Positions 17,914 through 27,358 of a DNA stretch of 33,912 nt are shown here, piece by piece. The stretch's first letter is position 1; every line of letters begins with the position of its first letter. Below the pieces are notes generated by a model, which searched no databases, was not told the origin of the DNA, and was given only the letters and a program-made list of their open reading frames with translations. The stretch lies in NCBI GenBank assembly GCA_004210805.1, contig SDXZ01000079.1:1-33912 (forward strand), in the 5' to 3' direction. Source of the DNA: Acidovorax sp. (GTDB lineage Bacteria > Pseudomonadota > Gammaproteobacteria > Burkholderiales > Burkholderiaceae_C). The translations under genes were made by a program, and so were the position numbers.

Positions 17914-18699
17914 TTACTCCACCTTGGCCTTGGCGCGCAGGTCTTCCTGGAACTTCGCCAGCTTTTGCTGCTGCAGCTGCTGGGCCACTTGGGGTTTGAC
18001 TTCGTCCAGCTTGGGCAGCTCGGCCTGACGGACATCGTCCAGGCGAATGACGTGGTAGCCGAACTGGCTCTTCACGGGCGTGTCGGTCATCTTGCCCTTT
18101 TCGAGCTTGACCAGCGCGCCGGAGAATTCAGCTACGTAGCTGGAGGGATTGGCCCAATCCAGATCACCACCCTTGGCGCCGGAGCCTGGGTCCTTGGACT
18201 GCTTCTTGGCGATGTCTTCAAACTTGCCGCCCTTTTTGATGGACGCGATGATTGCCTTGGCGTCGGATTCCTTCTCAACCAGGATGTGGCTGGCCTTGTA
18301 TTCCTTGCCGCTGTTGGCCGCCACGAACTTGTCGTACTCCGCCTTGATCTCGGCGTCGGTCACGGGGTTGTTCTTTTGGTAGTCGGCGAACAGTTCGCGG
18401 ATCAGGATGGTCTGGCGGGCCAGATCCATTTGGGCCTTGTAGTCCGCGGAGCCTTCGAGGCCGCGCTTTTGCGCTTCCTGCATGAAGATTTCGCGGGCGA
18501 TCACTTCTTCCTTGATCTGGCCTTCGATGTCGGGCGTCACGGGGCGGCCCGAGCGTTCCACTTGCTGCTTGAGCATTTCAACGCGCTCTTTCGGCACGGC
18601 CTTGCCATTGACGATGGCAACGTTCTGGGCGGAAGCTGGCAGGGCCATTGTGCCCAGCACGGCAGCGGCCACGAGGCCGGACAGGAGCTGTTTCTTCAT
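17914..18699 (-). CDS. Periplasmic parvulin-type peptidyl-prolyl isomerase
   Basis: 261 residues from ATG 18699; a longer frame to 18942 is an antisense-like extension into the bolA region. A signal peptide is visible (MKKQLLSGLVAAAVLG, cleavage after ASA near residue 24). An N-terminal helical chaperone-like region with ERVEMLKQQVERSGRP is followed by the parvulin domain at about 134-226 (ASHILVEKESDAKAI, GGDLDWANPSSYV, VKSQFGYHVIRLDD). It would act on folding outer-membrane or periplasmic proteins, like SurA, PpiD or PrsA homologues. Its stop lies 47 bases from the terminator at 17840. It is the last gene of the selO-msrB-yciB-bolA run. Confidence 0.92.
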   Translation of the reverse strand: MKKQLLSGLVAAAVLGTMALPASAQNVAIVNGKAVPKERVEMLKQQVERSGRPVTPDIEGQIKEEVIAREIFMQEAQKRGLEGSADYKAQMDLARQTILIRELFADYQKNNPVTDAEIKAEYDKFVAANSGKEYKASHILVEKESDAKAIIASIKKGGKFEDIAKKQSKDPGSGAKGGDLDWANPSSYVAEFSGALVKLEKGKMTDTPVKSQFGYHVIRLDDVRQAELPKLDEVKPQVAQQLQQQKLAKFQEDLRAKAKVE

Positions 18700-18760
18700 G
18701 CGGTATCCAAAAATTGAGTTGATTTTTTGCCGAGCCGGCAGACTTATACGTAGCGCCGGT

Positions 18761-19024
18761 TCAGAGAACTTCAATGGCAAGGGCGTGAACGCCTTGGTCA
18801 ATAAATTCTTGCAGCGCATCATACACAAGGCGATGCCGTGCGACCCGGGGCTTGCCTGTAAACAAAGGTGACGAAATACGCACCCGAAAATGGGTGCCAA
18901 AACCGGTGCCGTTGGCACCGGCGTGGCCTGCATGGTCGGCACTTTCGTCGATCACTTCCAACGCCGTGGGAGTAAGCCTTTGAACAAGGGTCTCGTGCAT
19001 TTGCTGAGCAAGGGGCGCAGTCAT
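18761..19024 (-). CDS. bolA: BolA-family protein
   Basis: 87 residues from ATG 19024, with AAGGA just upstream, ten bases after the yciB stop. The HFRVRISSPLFTGKPRVARHRLVYDAL region carries the conserved Gly-Lys and RHR-x-VY pattern of BolA. BolA proteins bind monothiol glutaredoxins and [2Fe-2S] clusters and influence morphology, biofilm and stress responses; some bind DNA. The loop between residues 30 and 42 (DESADHAGHAGANG) is His- and Gly-rich, possibly a metal or cluster ligand region. It is part of the five-gene minus-strand group. Confidence 0.92.
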   Translation of the reverse strand: MTAPLAQQMHETLVQRLTPTALEVIDESADHAGHAGANGTGFGTHFRVRISSPLFTGKPRVARHRLVYDALQEFIDQGVHALAIEVL

Positions 19025-19034
19025 CAGAGCATCC

Positions 19035-19574
19035 TTACGCAGCAGGCTCATCACCCTGAAGGTGCGGCGCAATGTAGAAGCCCTGGCCCACCAGGAACAC
19101 CAGCGGGAACGCATAGCCCCAAAGTTTGAAGTCCACCCAGGCCTCGGTGCTGAAGTTGAGCACCACGTAGGCGTTGACCGCGGACATGAATGCGCAGTAG
19201 ACGATCCACGCAACATTCAGGCGCGTCCAGACGGCGTCGGGCAAAGCCAGTTGGCCGCCGAGCAGCATCTTCAGAAAGTTCTTCTTGAGCGCCCACAGCG
19301 CCACGGCCAGTGCCACCGACATCGCTCCGTAGAGCACGGTGGGCTTCCATTTGATGAAACGGTCATCCTGCAGCACCAGCGTGAGCGTGCCGAACAAAAG
19401 GATTAAGACCAGCGTCACCTTGTGCATGGTCTGCAGACGCCGGTCGATGGCGTAGATCAGGCCCATCTGCACGACGGTGGACGCCATCAACACCGCAGTG
19501 CCGACATAAATGCCGTAGAACTTGTAGGCACCGAAGAACAGCAGGATGGGGAAAAAGTCGATCAGAATTTTCAT
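19035..19574 (-). CDS. yciB: Inner-membrane septation-type protein YciB
   Basis: 179 residues from ATG 19574, the family's usual length (about 180). [18 protein letters not shown] at the start, [37 protein letters not shown] and the [27 protein letters not shown] ending are the standard landmarks of YciB (also called IspZ or septation protein A). It is a five-segment inner-membrane protein linked to cell envelope synthesis and division; its biochemical activity is not firmly known. It starts 32 bases after msrB and precedes bolA by 10 bases, an arrangement that fits one transcript. Confidence 0.94.
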   Translation of the reverse strand: MKILIDFFPILLFFGAYKFYGIYVGTAVLMASTVVQMGLIYAIDRRLQTMHKVTLVLILLFGTLTLVLQDDRFIKWKPTVLYGAMSVALAVALWALKKNFLKMLLGGQLALPDAVWTRLNVAWIVYCAFMSAVNAYVVLNFSTEAWVDFKLWGYAFPLVFLVGQGFYIAPHLQGDEPAA

Positions 19575-19606
19575 GGAATCGGGGAGAAGTCGCAGCCGCA
19601 GTGCGG

Positions 19607-20020
19607 TCAGCTTTTGTCGGATTCGAAGTCGAGCGAAGCCGAGTTCATGCAATAGCGCAGGCCGGTCGGTGTCGGGCCGTCCTCGAACACATGGCCCAGA
19701 TGGGCCCCGCATTGTGCACACACCGTCTCGGTGCGGACCATGCCGTGGGTGCGGTCGACGATCTCGGCGATGGCGCCAGGGATCGCTTCAGAGAAGCTGG
19801 GCCAGCCGCATCCTGCGTCGAACTTGGTTACGGAATCAAACAGTTTTGCGCCGCAACAGATGCAGTGATAGCTGCCATCGGCCCAGTGGGCTTCGTATTT
19901 GCCGGTGAACGGGCGCTCGGTGGCGGCGTGGCGCGTGACCTGCAGGGCCACGGGCTCAGCGCCTTTCTCACGCAGCACGGCTTGCCATTCGGCGTCGGTC
20001 TTCTGAATGGGGTAGGTCAT
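19607..20020 (-). CDS. msrB: Peptide-methionine (R)-S-oxide reductase MsrB
   Basis: 137 residues from ATG 20020, complete and free-standing (not fused to MsrA). It reduces the R form of methionine sulfoxide in proteins. Zinc ligands Cys53 and Cys56, and Cys101 and Cys104 ([12 protein letters not shown]) are in place, as is the catalytic Cys124 in [10 protein letters not shown]. The AGCGWPSF block completes the active site. The start overlaps the selO stop by four bases (ATGA on the minus strand), so the two are translationally coupled. No signal peptide is present, so it acts in the cytoplasm. Confidence 0.96.
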   Translation of the reverse strand: MTYPIQKTDAEWQAVLREKGAEPVALQVTRHAATERPFTGKYEAHWADGSYHCICCGAKLFDSVTKFDAGCGWPSFSEAIPGAIAEIVDRTHGMVRTETVCAQCGAHLGHVFEDGPTPTGLRYCMNSASLDFESDKS

Positions 20021-21498
20021 GATGAACAGCTGATCTCGATGGAGGACGCCCAGTCGGGCGGGAAGGCCGCGTATGTGTCGTGCCCAGGGTGCTCATCAAA
20101 TGGGCGCTCCAGCAGCCGCTGCAAGGTTTGAAATTCAGAGAAATCGCCCAGCTTGGCCGCGCGGATGGCTTGCTCGCCCAGGTGGTTGCGCAGCACGAAC
20201 TTGGGATTGGTTTTGAGCATCAAATTGGCCGCCAGCGCTTGATTATCAAGCGCTAATAGCTCCGAATATGATAGCAACCATGCATCGAAGGCTTCGCGGT
20301 CAGCGAACAGGTCGCGCACCGGTTCGAAATCACTGTTGCCCACGGCGTGCGAGAGCCGGCGCCAGAAGATGGTGTAGTCCACGCCATTGCGGGCCAAGAG
20401 CAGCAAGATGGCATCGATCAGTTCGCCGTCTTGTTCCCGCGGAGAGGCGAGGCCCAGCTTGGCGCGCATGCGGGCCATGAACTCTTGCGGGAATACGGCC
20501 TTGTAAGACTCCAGCGCTGCCCGGGCGAGCGCCTCGTCGCTAATCAGCGGCATCAGCGCCTGCGCCAGGCAGAACATGTTCCAGTACGCCACGTTGGGCT
20601 GGCGGTTGTAGGCATAGCGGCCCTGGGTATCGCTGTGGTTGCAGATGTGGCCGGGGATGAAAGCGTCCAGAAACTGAAATGGCCCGTAGTCGATCGTGAG
20701 CCCGAGGATGCTCATGTTGTCGGTATTCATCACGCCATGGCAAAACCCCACCGCCTGCCACTGCGCCATCAGCCGCGCAGTGCGCTCGCTCACGGCCTGC
20801 AGCAGCGCGGCGTAGGCATTGCCGTCCAGCTCGGTAGTGCCACGGCACTCCGGGTAGTAGCGGTCGATGACGTAGTCGGCCAGCTGCCTGAGCTGGGGTT
20901 CCAGGCCGTTGGCCGCGAAGTGCTCGAAGTGGCCAAAACGCACAAAACTGGGGGCTACCCGGGTAACCACCGCAGCCGTTTCCACCTCTTCGCGCCGCAC
21001 CGGCCCGGGCGAACCGGTGATACACAGCGCGCGGGAGGTGGGGATGCCCAGCCCGTGCATGGCTTCGCTGCACAGAAATTCGCGGATGCTCGAACGCAAC
21101 ACCGCGCGACCGTCGCCCATGCGCGAATACGGCGTGCGGCCCGCGCCCTTGAGCTGGACTTCGTATCCGCTGGCCGTCTCACCCAGCAGGATGGCGCGGC
21201 CATCGCCCAGTTGCCCGGCCCAGACGCCGAACTGGTGGCCGCTGTACACGCTAGCCAGCGGGCGCGACCCGGTCAGCAGCGTGTTGCCGGTAAAAGCCTG
21301 CAAGGCCTCGTCGCGCTGCAGCTCGGCAGGGTCCAGCCCAATCAACCGCGCCACGTCGGCACTGGTGCCCACCCAGTGGGGCGATGGGAGCGGGGTGGGG
21401 CGCAGTTCGGTGTAGAAGTCTGGCCCCAGAGCGGCAAAGCCGTGGTTCCAGGCCAGGCCGATGTCGGCGGAGGTGTCGCTGTCGACGCTGAGGTTCAT
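20017..21498 (-). CDS. selO: Protein adenylyltransferase SelO (YdiU/UPF0061)
   Basis: 493 residues from ATG 21498. SelO is a pseudokinase-fold enzyme that transfers AMP from ATP to protein Ser, Thr or Tyr, with known targets in redox and glutathione biology. Landmarks are [72 protein letters not shown] and the ending EISCSS. The Cys near the C-terminus is the position reported to form a regulatory disulfide in E. coli SelO. Residues around 403-425 ([17 protein letters not shown]) are encoded by a short palindromic repeat at 20221-20276. It heads the minus-strand operon and is coupled to msrB. Confidence 0.95.
   Translation of the reverse strand: MNLSVDSDTSADIGLAWNHGFAALGPDFYTELRPTPLPSPHWVGTSADVARLIGLDPAELQRDEALQAFTGNTLLTGSRPLASVYSGHQFGVWAGQLGDGRAILLGETASGYEVQLKGAGRTPYSRMGDGRAVLRSSIREFLCSEAMHGLGIPTSRALCITGSPGPVRREEVETAAVVTRVAPSFVRFGHFEHFAANGLEPQLRQLADYVIDRYYPECRGTTELDGNAYAALLQAVSERTARLMAQWQAVGFCHGVMNTDNMSILGLTIDYGPFQFLDAFIPGHICNHSDTQGRYAYNRQPNVAYWNMFCLAQALMPLISDEALARAALESYKAVFPQEFMARMRAKLGLASPREQDGELIDAILLLLARNGVDYTIFWRRLSHAVGNSDFEPVRDLFADREAFDAWLLSYSELLALDNQALAANLMLKTNPKFVLRNHLGEQAIRAAKLGDFSEFQTLQRLLERPFDEHPGHDTYAAFPPDWASSIEISCSS
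20221..20276 (-). repeat. Short palindromic repeat, copy B, inside selO
   Basis: The first 23 bases (plus strand) equal copy A in the hutI leader. The arms AGCGCTTGA and TCAAGCGCT are a perfect 9-base inverted repeat around a 3-base loop. It is translated in frame within selO, in a variable segment just before the conserved NPKFVLRN block. Confidence 0.78.
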
Positions 21499-21576
21499 GG
21501 GGTGGATTGTCTCGCAGCGCCGTTCCCCCGGGCAGCGGCAGGGCCTTGGGCGCGCCCGCTTGCCCCGTCCCTCAGG

Positions 21577-22614
21577 TCAAGAGGCCGCTTCGTGCTCGGG
21601 CTGCAGCACCTGCGCGCGGTACTGGCCTGGCGGCATGCCGAACCAGCGCTTGCACGCCCGAAACAGGTTGCTCTGGTCAGCAAAGCCCAGCAGGTCGGCG
21701 ATCTCGCCCAGGCTGCGCCGCGCATCGCTCAGGTGTTGGCGGGCCAGCTCGCAGCGGGTGTCGTCGAGCAGCTGCTGGTAGCTCACGGATTCGGCCTGCA
21801 AACGCCGCTGCAGGGTGCGGTCGGTCAGGTGCAGCCGCGCTGCGATGTCCTCGCGCCGCGGCTCGCCCAGGTGCAGCACGCGCGCGATCTCGGTGCGCAC
21901 CCGGGTGCTGGCCAGCGTTTGGCCGAGCTGGTCGAGCTCCGACTCCACCATGCGTTCGTGCAGCGCCCACAGGCTGGGGTTGTGGGTGGGTATGGGGGCC
22001 AGCAGATCGGCGTCTGCCAACAGGAACCGGTTGGCCGGCTGGCCGAAACGCGGCAGCAGCCCGAATGCTGCGCGGTAGCGGGCGTCGTCGTCGTGTGGCG
22101 GCGCAGTGGTCAGCTCCACGGCCTGGGGCACCAGGTCGCGCCGGGTCAGCCAGCAGCACAGCATGAACAGGGTCAGCACCGCGAATTCGATGCGCTGGCG
22201 CGGGATGGGCCGGCTGGCGCCGATGTGGCTGATCGCCAGCCAGTGGCCCTGGCCGCGCGGGTCGCGCTGCATCTCGAAGGTGGTGGCGTCCGAGATCAGC
22301 GCCATGTGCCGCTGCAGGTGCTCGAAGCCGATCAGCAGGTTGGGGCCAGAGGCCAGCGCATAGCCCACCAGGTCCACATTGCCGTAGCGCGCGGCCAGAT
22401 CGCGCGCCAGGCCCAGGCCGGGCTGGCCATACCGCGCCGCGGCTGCCTCCCATAGGCGGCTCACACGGTCCACGTCCACACGGGTGTGCTGTTGCTGCAG
22501 GGCGGGCAGGTCGATGCCGGCTTCGGTGCACAGGTCTGCGGCAGGCAAGCCTTCTGCCGCAAACATGTCCGCGATGCCGCGCACCCACGCGGCGGAGCTG
22601 GTGCGCGGTGTCAT
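21577..22614 (-). CDS. AraC-family transcriptional regulator
   Basis: 345 residues from ATG 22614. The N-terminal 200 residues resemble the arabinose-binding-like domain of OruR/ArgR-type AraC regulators (GLPAADLCTEAGID, RLWEAAAARYGQPGLGL, YGNVDLVGYALAS). The C-terminal AraC double helix-turn-helix covers about 245-335, with REDIAARLHLTDRTLQRRL and then SLGEIADLLGFADQSNLFRACKRWFG. It is divergent from the carboxylesterase at 22798, with a 183-base shared control region, so it is the likely regulator of that gene. The effector is unknown but could be an ester or fatty-acid product. Confidence 0.92.
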   Translation of the reverse strand: MTPRTSSAAWVRGIADMFAAEGLPAADLCTEAGIDLPALQQQHTRVDVDRVSRLWEAAAARYGQPGLGLARDLAARYGNVDLVGYALASGPNLLIGFEHLQRHMALISDATTFEMQRDPRGQGHWLAISHIGASRPIPRQRIEFAVLTLFMLCCWLTRRDLVPQAVELTTAPPHDDDARYRAAFGLLPRFGQPANRFLLADADLLAPIPTHNPSLWALHERMVESELDQLGQTLASTRVRTEIARVLHLGEPRREDIAARLHLTDRTLQRRLQAESVSYQQLLDDTRCELARQHLSDARRSLGEIADLLGFADQSNLFRACKRWFGMPPGQYRAQVLQPEHEAAS

Positions 22615-22797
22615 GGCCGGGCTGCCAGGTCAGGGTTAACGCGAGGGTGGTGGTCTGAAGTCACTGTTTTGGCACGGTTGCGATAGTGGGCCGATGGCGA
22701 TGCGTTCACACAATCGTCGCTGAGGTTTGGCCCTGTCGCAAGTGTGACGCTTTGCAGAGGCTCGACCCATTCCTGAAAACCCCCAAGGAGACAAGAC

Positions 22798-24504
22798 ATG
22801 GCTGATTTTCAACGCCGCGTGCGTTTTGGCGCCGCCGTGCTGGCAGCATTGATGGGTACTGCCTGCGGAGGCTCCAGCGGCACGCCGCCCGAACTGCGCG
22901 AGACCCGCTACGGCGCGGTGCGCGGAACCGACGACAGCGCCACCACCGGCACCTACGCCTGGAAGGGTCTGCCGTTTGCCAAGCCCCCCGTGGGCGACCT
23001 GCGCTGGCAAGCGCCCGCAGAGCCCGCCGCCTGGACGGGCGAGCGCGACGCCACGCGTTTTGGCAGCGCCTGCCTGCAGATGGGGCGCCTGTACGGCCCC
23101 GGCGCCAACAACCGCTTTGACGACACCATCGGCCAGACCCTGGGCACGCCGGTGGGCAGCGAGGACTGCCTCACCCTGAACATCTGGCGCCCGGCCAACA
23201 CGCAGGACAACCTGCCCGTGCTGCTGTTCCTGCACGGCGGCAGCGGCATCTCGGGCTATACGGCCGACCCGGTGTACGACGGCGCGGCGCTGGCCCGCAA
23301 GGCCAATGCGGTGGTGGTCACGGCCAACTACCGGCTCGATGTGATGGGCTTCTTTCAGCTGCCCGCGCTGCACACCGGCAGCCAGGCGTACAGCGGCAAC
23401 TACGCGCTGCTGGACAACATCCAGGCGTTGCGCTTCATCCAGGACAACATCGGCCGCTTTGGCGGCAACCCGGGCAACGTCACGCTGATGGGGCAGTCTG
23501 CGGGCGCCACCAATGTGTTGGCCCTGCTGACGGCACCGCCAGCCGCAGGTTTGTTCCACAAGGCCCTGCCGGTCAGCGCCGGCATCTCGCTGCCCACCAA
23601 CCTGCCTGCTGGCGCCATCCCCACGCTCAATCCAGCCAGCAAATACGCGGCGCAGGCGGGTGGGTTGCTGGCGGCCCTGGCACTGGCTGATGGGCTGGCG
23701 CCCGACGCCGCCGCGGCGGCCGCGCTGGTGGCCGGCTGGACGCCCGCGCAAACCGCCAGCTACCTGCGGGGCAAGGACGGCCGCGTGGTGCTGCAGACCG
23801 TGCTCAAGAGCGGCCTCACGGGCTCAGGACCCATCCCGGACGGCGTGGTGATTCCGGTCGACCCCATCGCCGCCATCGGGGCAGGGCGTTACCACAAGGT
23901 GCCCGTGCTGTCGGGCTACACGTTGGACGAGGCCAAGCTCTTCGCGCCCTTCCTCGCGCTGCTGGGCGGCAAGCCCGGCATGAAGATAAGCGACGCCGAG
24001 CGCTTTGCGATGACGCAAAAATTCAACCCCGACGCGCCCACCACGCTCACGACGGCCGACGTCATTGACGCGTCGTACCTGCCCGTCACCGCGCCGGTCA
24101 CCGGCTACAACGCTCGCATGAAGCTGCTGGGCGCCGCCTTCATCGACCCGAGCCGCGACAACCTGCTCAACACACTGCGCACCCAGCAGGCCAACGTGTG
24201 GAGCTACCAGTTCAACTGGGCGCAGCAGCCAGCGCCTTGGAATGATGTGTACGGCGCAGCCCACGGCTTCGATCTGCCATTCGTGTTCGGCAACTTCGGC
24301 CCTTCGTTGCTGGCCAAGGCGGCCAACAGCACCGCCAACCAGCCGGGCCGCCTGGCCCTGTCGGGCGTGATGATGGACAGCGTGCGGGCCTTCGTGCACA
24401 CCGGCAACCCCAACCACGCCGGCCTGGGGCAGGAGTGGCAGGCCTGGCCGCGCAGGTTCATCTTCGACGCGGACCAGAAGGCCACGCGGCTCAGCGTTCA
24501 ATAA
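22798..24504 (+). CDS. Exported type-B carboxylesterase
   Basis: 568 residues from ATG 22798, with AAGGAG at 22785-22790. The N-terminus has basic residues, a hydrophobic stretch and GTACGG; Cys22 resembles a lipobox Cys though the -3 residue is Gly. The catalytic Ser234 is in GQSAG, the oxyanion LFLHGGSG lies earlier, the acid is probably Glu in SGYTLDEAKLF, and the His is in AAHGFDLPFVF. The family hydrolyses carboxylic esters, including some phthalate, polyester and para-nitrobenzyl esters. An ester-degrading role outside the cytoplasm fits the acyl-CoA ligase and importer downstream. The substrate is not known. It converges on the Crp/Fnr gene, 45 bases away. Confidence 0.92.
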   Translation: MADFQRRVRFGAAVLAALMGTACGGSSGTPPELRETRYGAVRGTDDSATTGTYAWKGLPFAKPPVGDLRWQAPAEPAAWTGERDATRFGSACLQMGRLYGPGANNRFDDTIGQTLGTPVGSEDCLTLNIWRPANTQDNLPVLLFLHGGSGISGYTADPVYDGAALARKANAVVVTANYRLDVMGFFQLPALHTGSQAYSGNYALLDNIQALRFIQDNIGRFGGNPGNVTLMGQSAGATNVLALLTAPPAAGLFHKALPVSAGISLPTNLPAGAIPTLNPASKYAAQAGGLLAALALADGLAPDAAAAAALVAGWTPAQTASYLRGKDGRVVLQTVLKSGLTGSGPIPDGVVIPVDPIAAIGAGRYHKVPVLSGYTLDEAKLFAPFLALLGGKPGMKISDAERFAMTQKFNPDAPTTLTTADVIDASYLPVTAPVTGYNARMKLLGAAFIDPSRDNLLNTLRTQQANVWSYQFNWAQQPAPWNDVYGAAHGFDLPFVFGNFGPSLLAKAANSTANQPGRLALSGVMMDSVRAFVHTGNPNHAGLGQEWQAWPRRFIFDADQKATRLSVQ

Positions 24505-24549
24505 GCGTGGTCAGTCAGCCTGCCCGGTGATGTCCAAGCCCATGTCCGT

Positions 24550-25245
24550 TCACGATGCCGCCGTGGCTGCAAGGTACGCACCTAGCGCGTCGTCATCCAC
24601 GATGGCCACCTTGCCGAAATCCAGCGACACGATGCCCAGCCCTTCCAGCGTTTGCAGCACGCGGTTCACCGTCTGGCGCGACAGGCCCACCAGCTGGCCC
24701 AGCTCGTCCTGCGTCAGGTTGAGCCGGCGCGTGCTGCGCCAGAACAGGCGGCTCAGGTACAGCGCCACGCGGTGCTCGGTCGACTGTGTGCGGCCCGCCT
24801 CGATGATGGTCATGGCCTGGCCCAGGCGCATATTGAGATGCAGCACCAGAAACTGGTTGAAGGCCAGGTGCGTTTCGCGCAGCACATCAAACAATGGCAG
24901 CGGCAGGCAGAGCAGGGTGGTGGGCCGCAGCGCGACCACGTTGTACTTGCGCGGCTCGGGCTTCATGGCTGAGCCTTCTCCAAACCACTCGCCATCGGGC
25001 ACGCCGATAAAAGCCGACGAACGTCCCTTGCTGGCGGGGCTTTGCAGCATCACCAGACCCGACAGCACGGCATGCCAGCCCTGCACGGCACTGCCAGCGG
25101 GCAGCATCACCGTGCCCTTGTCGCCCTGTGTGGCAAACACCTCCGCACGCAGGCGCTCCTGCAGACCCAGCGGGGCGCTGGCAAACCAGGGCTGGGTTTC
25201 GATAAAGCGCTGGGCGGTCGGCACAAAAGAGAGCATGCGGCGCAT
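24550..25245 (-). CDS. Crp/Fnr-family transcriptional regulator
   Basis: 231 residues from ATG 25245. An N-terminal cyclic-nucleotide-like beta-roll (about 25-120, with LPAGSAVQGWHAVLSGLVML and DGEWFGEGS) is followed by the dimer helix and a C-terminal winged helix-turn-helix (about 168-215, LTQDELGQLVGLSRQTVNRVLQTLE). There is no N-terminal Cys cluster as in FNR and no obvious haem His, so the signal is unknown. It is divergent from the acyl-CoA ligase, with a 201-base shared region carrying a TGTCA-N6-CGACA dyad at 25287-25302. It probably controls that operon, itself, or both. Confidence 0.93.
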   Translation of the reverse strand: MRRMLSFVPTAQRFIETQPWFASAPLGLQERLRAEVFATQGDKGTVMLPAGSAVQGWHAVLSGLVMLQSPASKGRSSAFIGVPDGEWFGEGSAMKPEPRKYNVVALRPTTLLCLPLPLFDVLRETHLAFNQFLVLHLNMRLGQAMTIIEAGRTQSTEHRVALYLSRLFWRSTRRLNLTQDELGQLVGLSRQTVNRVLQTLEGLGIVSLDFGKVAIVDDDALGAYLAATAAS

Positions 25246-25286
25246 TGTCTTTGGTCACCCGGCGTGCAGGGTAATCCCTGTGCGTT

Positions 25287-25302
25287 TGTCATCCGGGCGA
25301 CA
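25287..25302. promoter_or_regulatory. TGTCA-N6-CGACA dyad, candidate Crp/Fnr-family operator
   Basis: The sequence reads TGTCA, six bases, CGACA. This matches the published pattern for CooA, another Crp/Fnr-family regulator. It lies 41 bases upstream of the Crp/Fnr gene start and 144 bases upstream of the acyl-CoA ligase. The regulator encoded here does not look like CooA, but it may read a related half-site. Confidence 0.45.
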
Positions 25303-25446
25303 GGTGTTGGCAAGGCTGCGCCACCAGCGCACACTGCCGTGCAATCAACGGAGCGGGTGCGCGGGTTTTCGCCGCGAGCGACATTCCGGCGACTGCCACC
25401 GCGCTACGATGATCTTTCCCTTCACAACAACATCCAAGGAGCATCC

Positions 25447-27090
25447 ATGCTGGGCCTGATGCAGAGCCAACCGCTCTTGATTTCGTCGCTGATCGAGTTC
25501 GCGGAGCGCCACCATGGCGACGCCGAAATCGTCTCCCGTCGGGTCGAGGGCGACATCCACCGCTACACCTACCGCGACCTGGGGGCGCGTGCACGCCGGC
25601 TGGCCAACGCGCTCGACGCCTTGAAGCTGCAGTTCAGCGACCGCGTGGCCACGCTGGCCTGGAACGGCTACCGCCACATGGAGATGTACTTCGGCGTCTC
25701 GGGCTCCGGCCGCGTGCTCCACACTGTCAATCCACGCCTGCACCCGGAACAGATCGCCTGGATCGTGAACCACGCCGAAGACCAGGTGCTGTGTTTTGAC
25801 CTGACCTTTTTGCCCCTGGTGCAGGCCGTGCACGCCAAGTGCCCCACGGTCAAGAAATGGGTGGCGCTGTGCGATGCCGACAAGCTGCCCGCGGACTCTG
25901 GCGTGCCCGGGCTCAGCAGCTACGAAGAGTGGATTGGCGCCTATCCGGCCGACTATGTCTGGCCCGAATTCGACGAGAACTCGGCATCCAGCATGTGCTA
26001 CACCAGCGGCACCACCGGCAACCCCAAGGCCGCGCTGTACAGCCACCGCTCGACCACGCTGCACGCCTACGCCGCAGCGCTGCCCGACGTGATGTGCCTG
26101 TCGGCGCGCGATTCGGTGCTGCCGGTGGTGCCCATGTTCCACGTCAACGCGTGGGGTATTCCGTACTCGGCTGCGCTCACGGGCTGCAAGCTGGTGTTCC
26201 CCGGCCCGGCCATGGACGGCAAATCCATCTACGAACTCATCGAAGCCGAGAAGGTGACCTACGCCGCTGGCGTGCCTACCGTGTGGCAAATGATGCTGGG
26301 CCACATGAAGCCCGCGGGCCTCAAATTCTCCACACTGCGCCGCACCGTCATCGGCGGCTCGGCCTGCCCGCCCGCCATGATCCATGCCTTCAAGGAAGAC
26401 TATGGCGTGGAAGTGCTCCACGCCTGGGGCATGACCGAGATGAGCCCGCTGGGCACGCTGTGCACCCTGAAGAACAAGCATCTGGTGCTGTCCAAGGACG
26501 AGCAGATGAAGGTCCTGCAGAAGCAGGGCCGCGCGATCTACGGCGTGGACATGAAGATCGTGGGCGGCGACGGGGCCGAACTGCCCTGGGATGGCAAGAC
26601 CTACGGTGACCTGCTGGTCAAAGGACCGTGGATCGTGGACAGCTATTTCAAGGGCGAGGGCGGCAACCCTTTGATCAAGGACGCACAAGGCCGCGGCTGG
26701 TTCCCCACGGGCGACGTGGCCACCATCGACACTGACGGCTTTATGCAGATCACCGACCGCAGCAAGGACGTGATCAAGTCCGGCGGTGAATGGATCAGCT
26801 CCATCGATATCGAGAACATCGCCATGGCGCATCCGGCAATTGCCATGGCCGCCTGCGTGGGCATGCCGCACCCCAAGTGGGACGAACGCCCCATCGTGGC
26901 CGTGGTCAAACGCCCCGGCACGGAGGTCACGCGCGAAGAGCTGCTGGCTTTCTACGAAGGCAAGACCGCCAAGTGGCAGATTCCCGATGACGTCGTATTC
27001 GTCGACGCCATTCCGCTGGGCGCCACCGGCAAGATGCTCAAGACCAAGTTGCGCGAGCAACTGAAGGATTACAAACTTCCGGGGCTTTGA
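25447..27090 (+). CDS. AlkK-like medium/long-chain acyl-CoA ligase
   Basis: 547 residues from ATG 25447, with AAGGAG at 25436-25441; the long upstream extension of the frame is antisense to the regulator. The N-terminal [24 protein letters not shown] and the length match AlkK-type medium-chain acyl-CoA synthetases. The ATP-binding P-loop [16 protein letters not shown] starts at Tyr185. [12 protein letters not shown], then [33 protein letters not shown] and the final Lys in [10 protein letters not shown] complete the ANL superfamily motifs. It activates a fatty or other carboxylic acid with ATP and CoA. It precedes a liv-type importer and a beta-oxidation gene, and likely feeds them. Confidence 0.93.
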   Translation: MLGLMQSQPLLISSLIEFAERHHGDAEIVSRRVEGDIHRYTYRDLGARARRLANALDALKLQFSDRVATLAWNGYRHMEMYFGVSGSGRVLHTVNPRLHPEQIAWIVNHAEDQVLCFDLTFLPLVQAVHAKCPTVKKWVALCDADKLPADSGVPGLSSYEEWIGAYPADYVWPEFDENSASSMCYTSGTTGNPKAALYSHRSTTLHAYAAALPDVMCLSARDSVLPVVPMFHVNAWGIPYSAALTGCKLVFPGPAMDGKSIYELIEAEKVTYAAGVPTVWQMMLGHMKPAGLKFSTLRRTVIGGSACPPAMIHAFKEDYGVEVLHAWGMTEMSPLGTLCTLKNKHLVLSKDEQMKVLQKQGRAIYGVDMKIVGGDGAELPWDGKTYGDLLVKGPWIVDSYFKGEGGNPLIKDAQGRGWFPTGDVATIDTDGFMQITDRSKDVIKSGGEWISSIDIENIAMAHPAIAMAACVGMPHPKWDERPIVAVVKRPGTEVTREELLAFYEGKTAKWQIPDDVVFVDAIPLGATGKMLKTKLREQLKDYKLPGL

Positions 27091-27181
27091 GACAAACCAC
27101 GGGTCGCGACAGAACACCGACACCGTCACGATCTAAGAAACTGGCTCGGACCACGCGAGTGCACCCGTGGAACTGGCTTTG

Positions 27182-27253
27182 CCAGGCCACCGGGTGCGTC
27201 CCCCTCCCGCGCAGCGAGAGAGGGATAAAGGCGCGCAGCGCCTCAGGGGGTGA
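27182..27253 (-). repeat. Long GC-rich dispersed repeat, copy 3
   Basis: On the minus strand it opens CCCCCTGAGGCGCTGCGCGCC, has a C-rich and G-rich hairpin-like core, then GGGACGCACCCGGTGG. It may extend to about 27140. Unlike the other copies its head faces the downstream gene, so it does not abut a stop codon. Confidence 0.65.
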
Positions 27254-27313
27254 CACCAAATCCAGTCACGTGTGCGACGCCGGTAGGGGCAATCCCTGAC
27301 GGTCGTCGTGTTG

Positions 27314-27333
27314 CAACGCGGTACGCTGCGTTG
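27314..27333. promoter_or_regulatory. CAACGC-N8-GCGTTG inverted repeat upstream of the binding protein
   Basis: A perfect pair of 6-base arms, 25 bases upstream of ATG 27359, in the control region or leader of the transporter 2 binding protein. It could be an operator or an mRNA hairpin. It has no U-tract, so it is not a terminator. Confidence 0.35.
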
Positions 27334-27358
27334 TGTTGATTTACAAGGAGACAAGACC

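Noticed and set aside
20347..22455. A 702-codon open frame on the plus strand
   Set aside because: It is antisense to selO and the AraC gene and rich in Arg, Gly, His and Gln, the usual composition of a shadow frame.
22665..22685. A sigma-54-like TGGCACG followed by TTGC between AraC and the esterase
   Set aside because: Only seven bases separate the GG and GC elements, too short for this promoter class.
25345..27129. A 594-codon open frame on the minus strand
   Set aside because: It is antisense to the acyl-CoA ligase and has shadow-type composition without recognisable domains.
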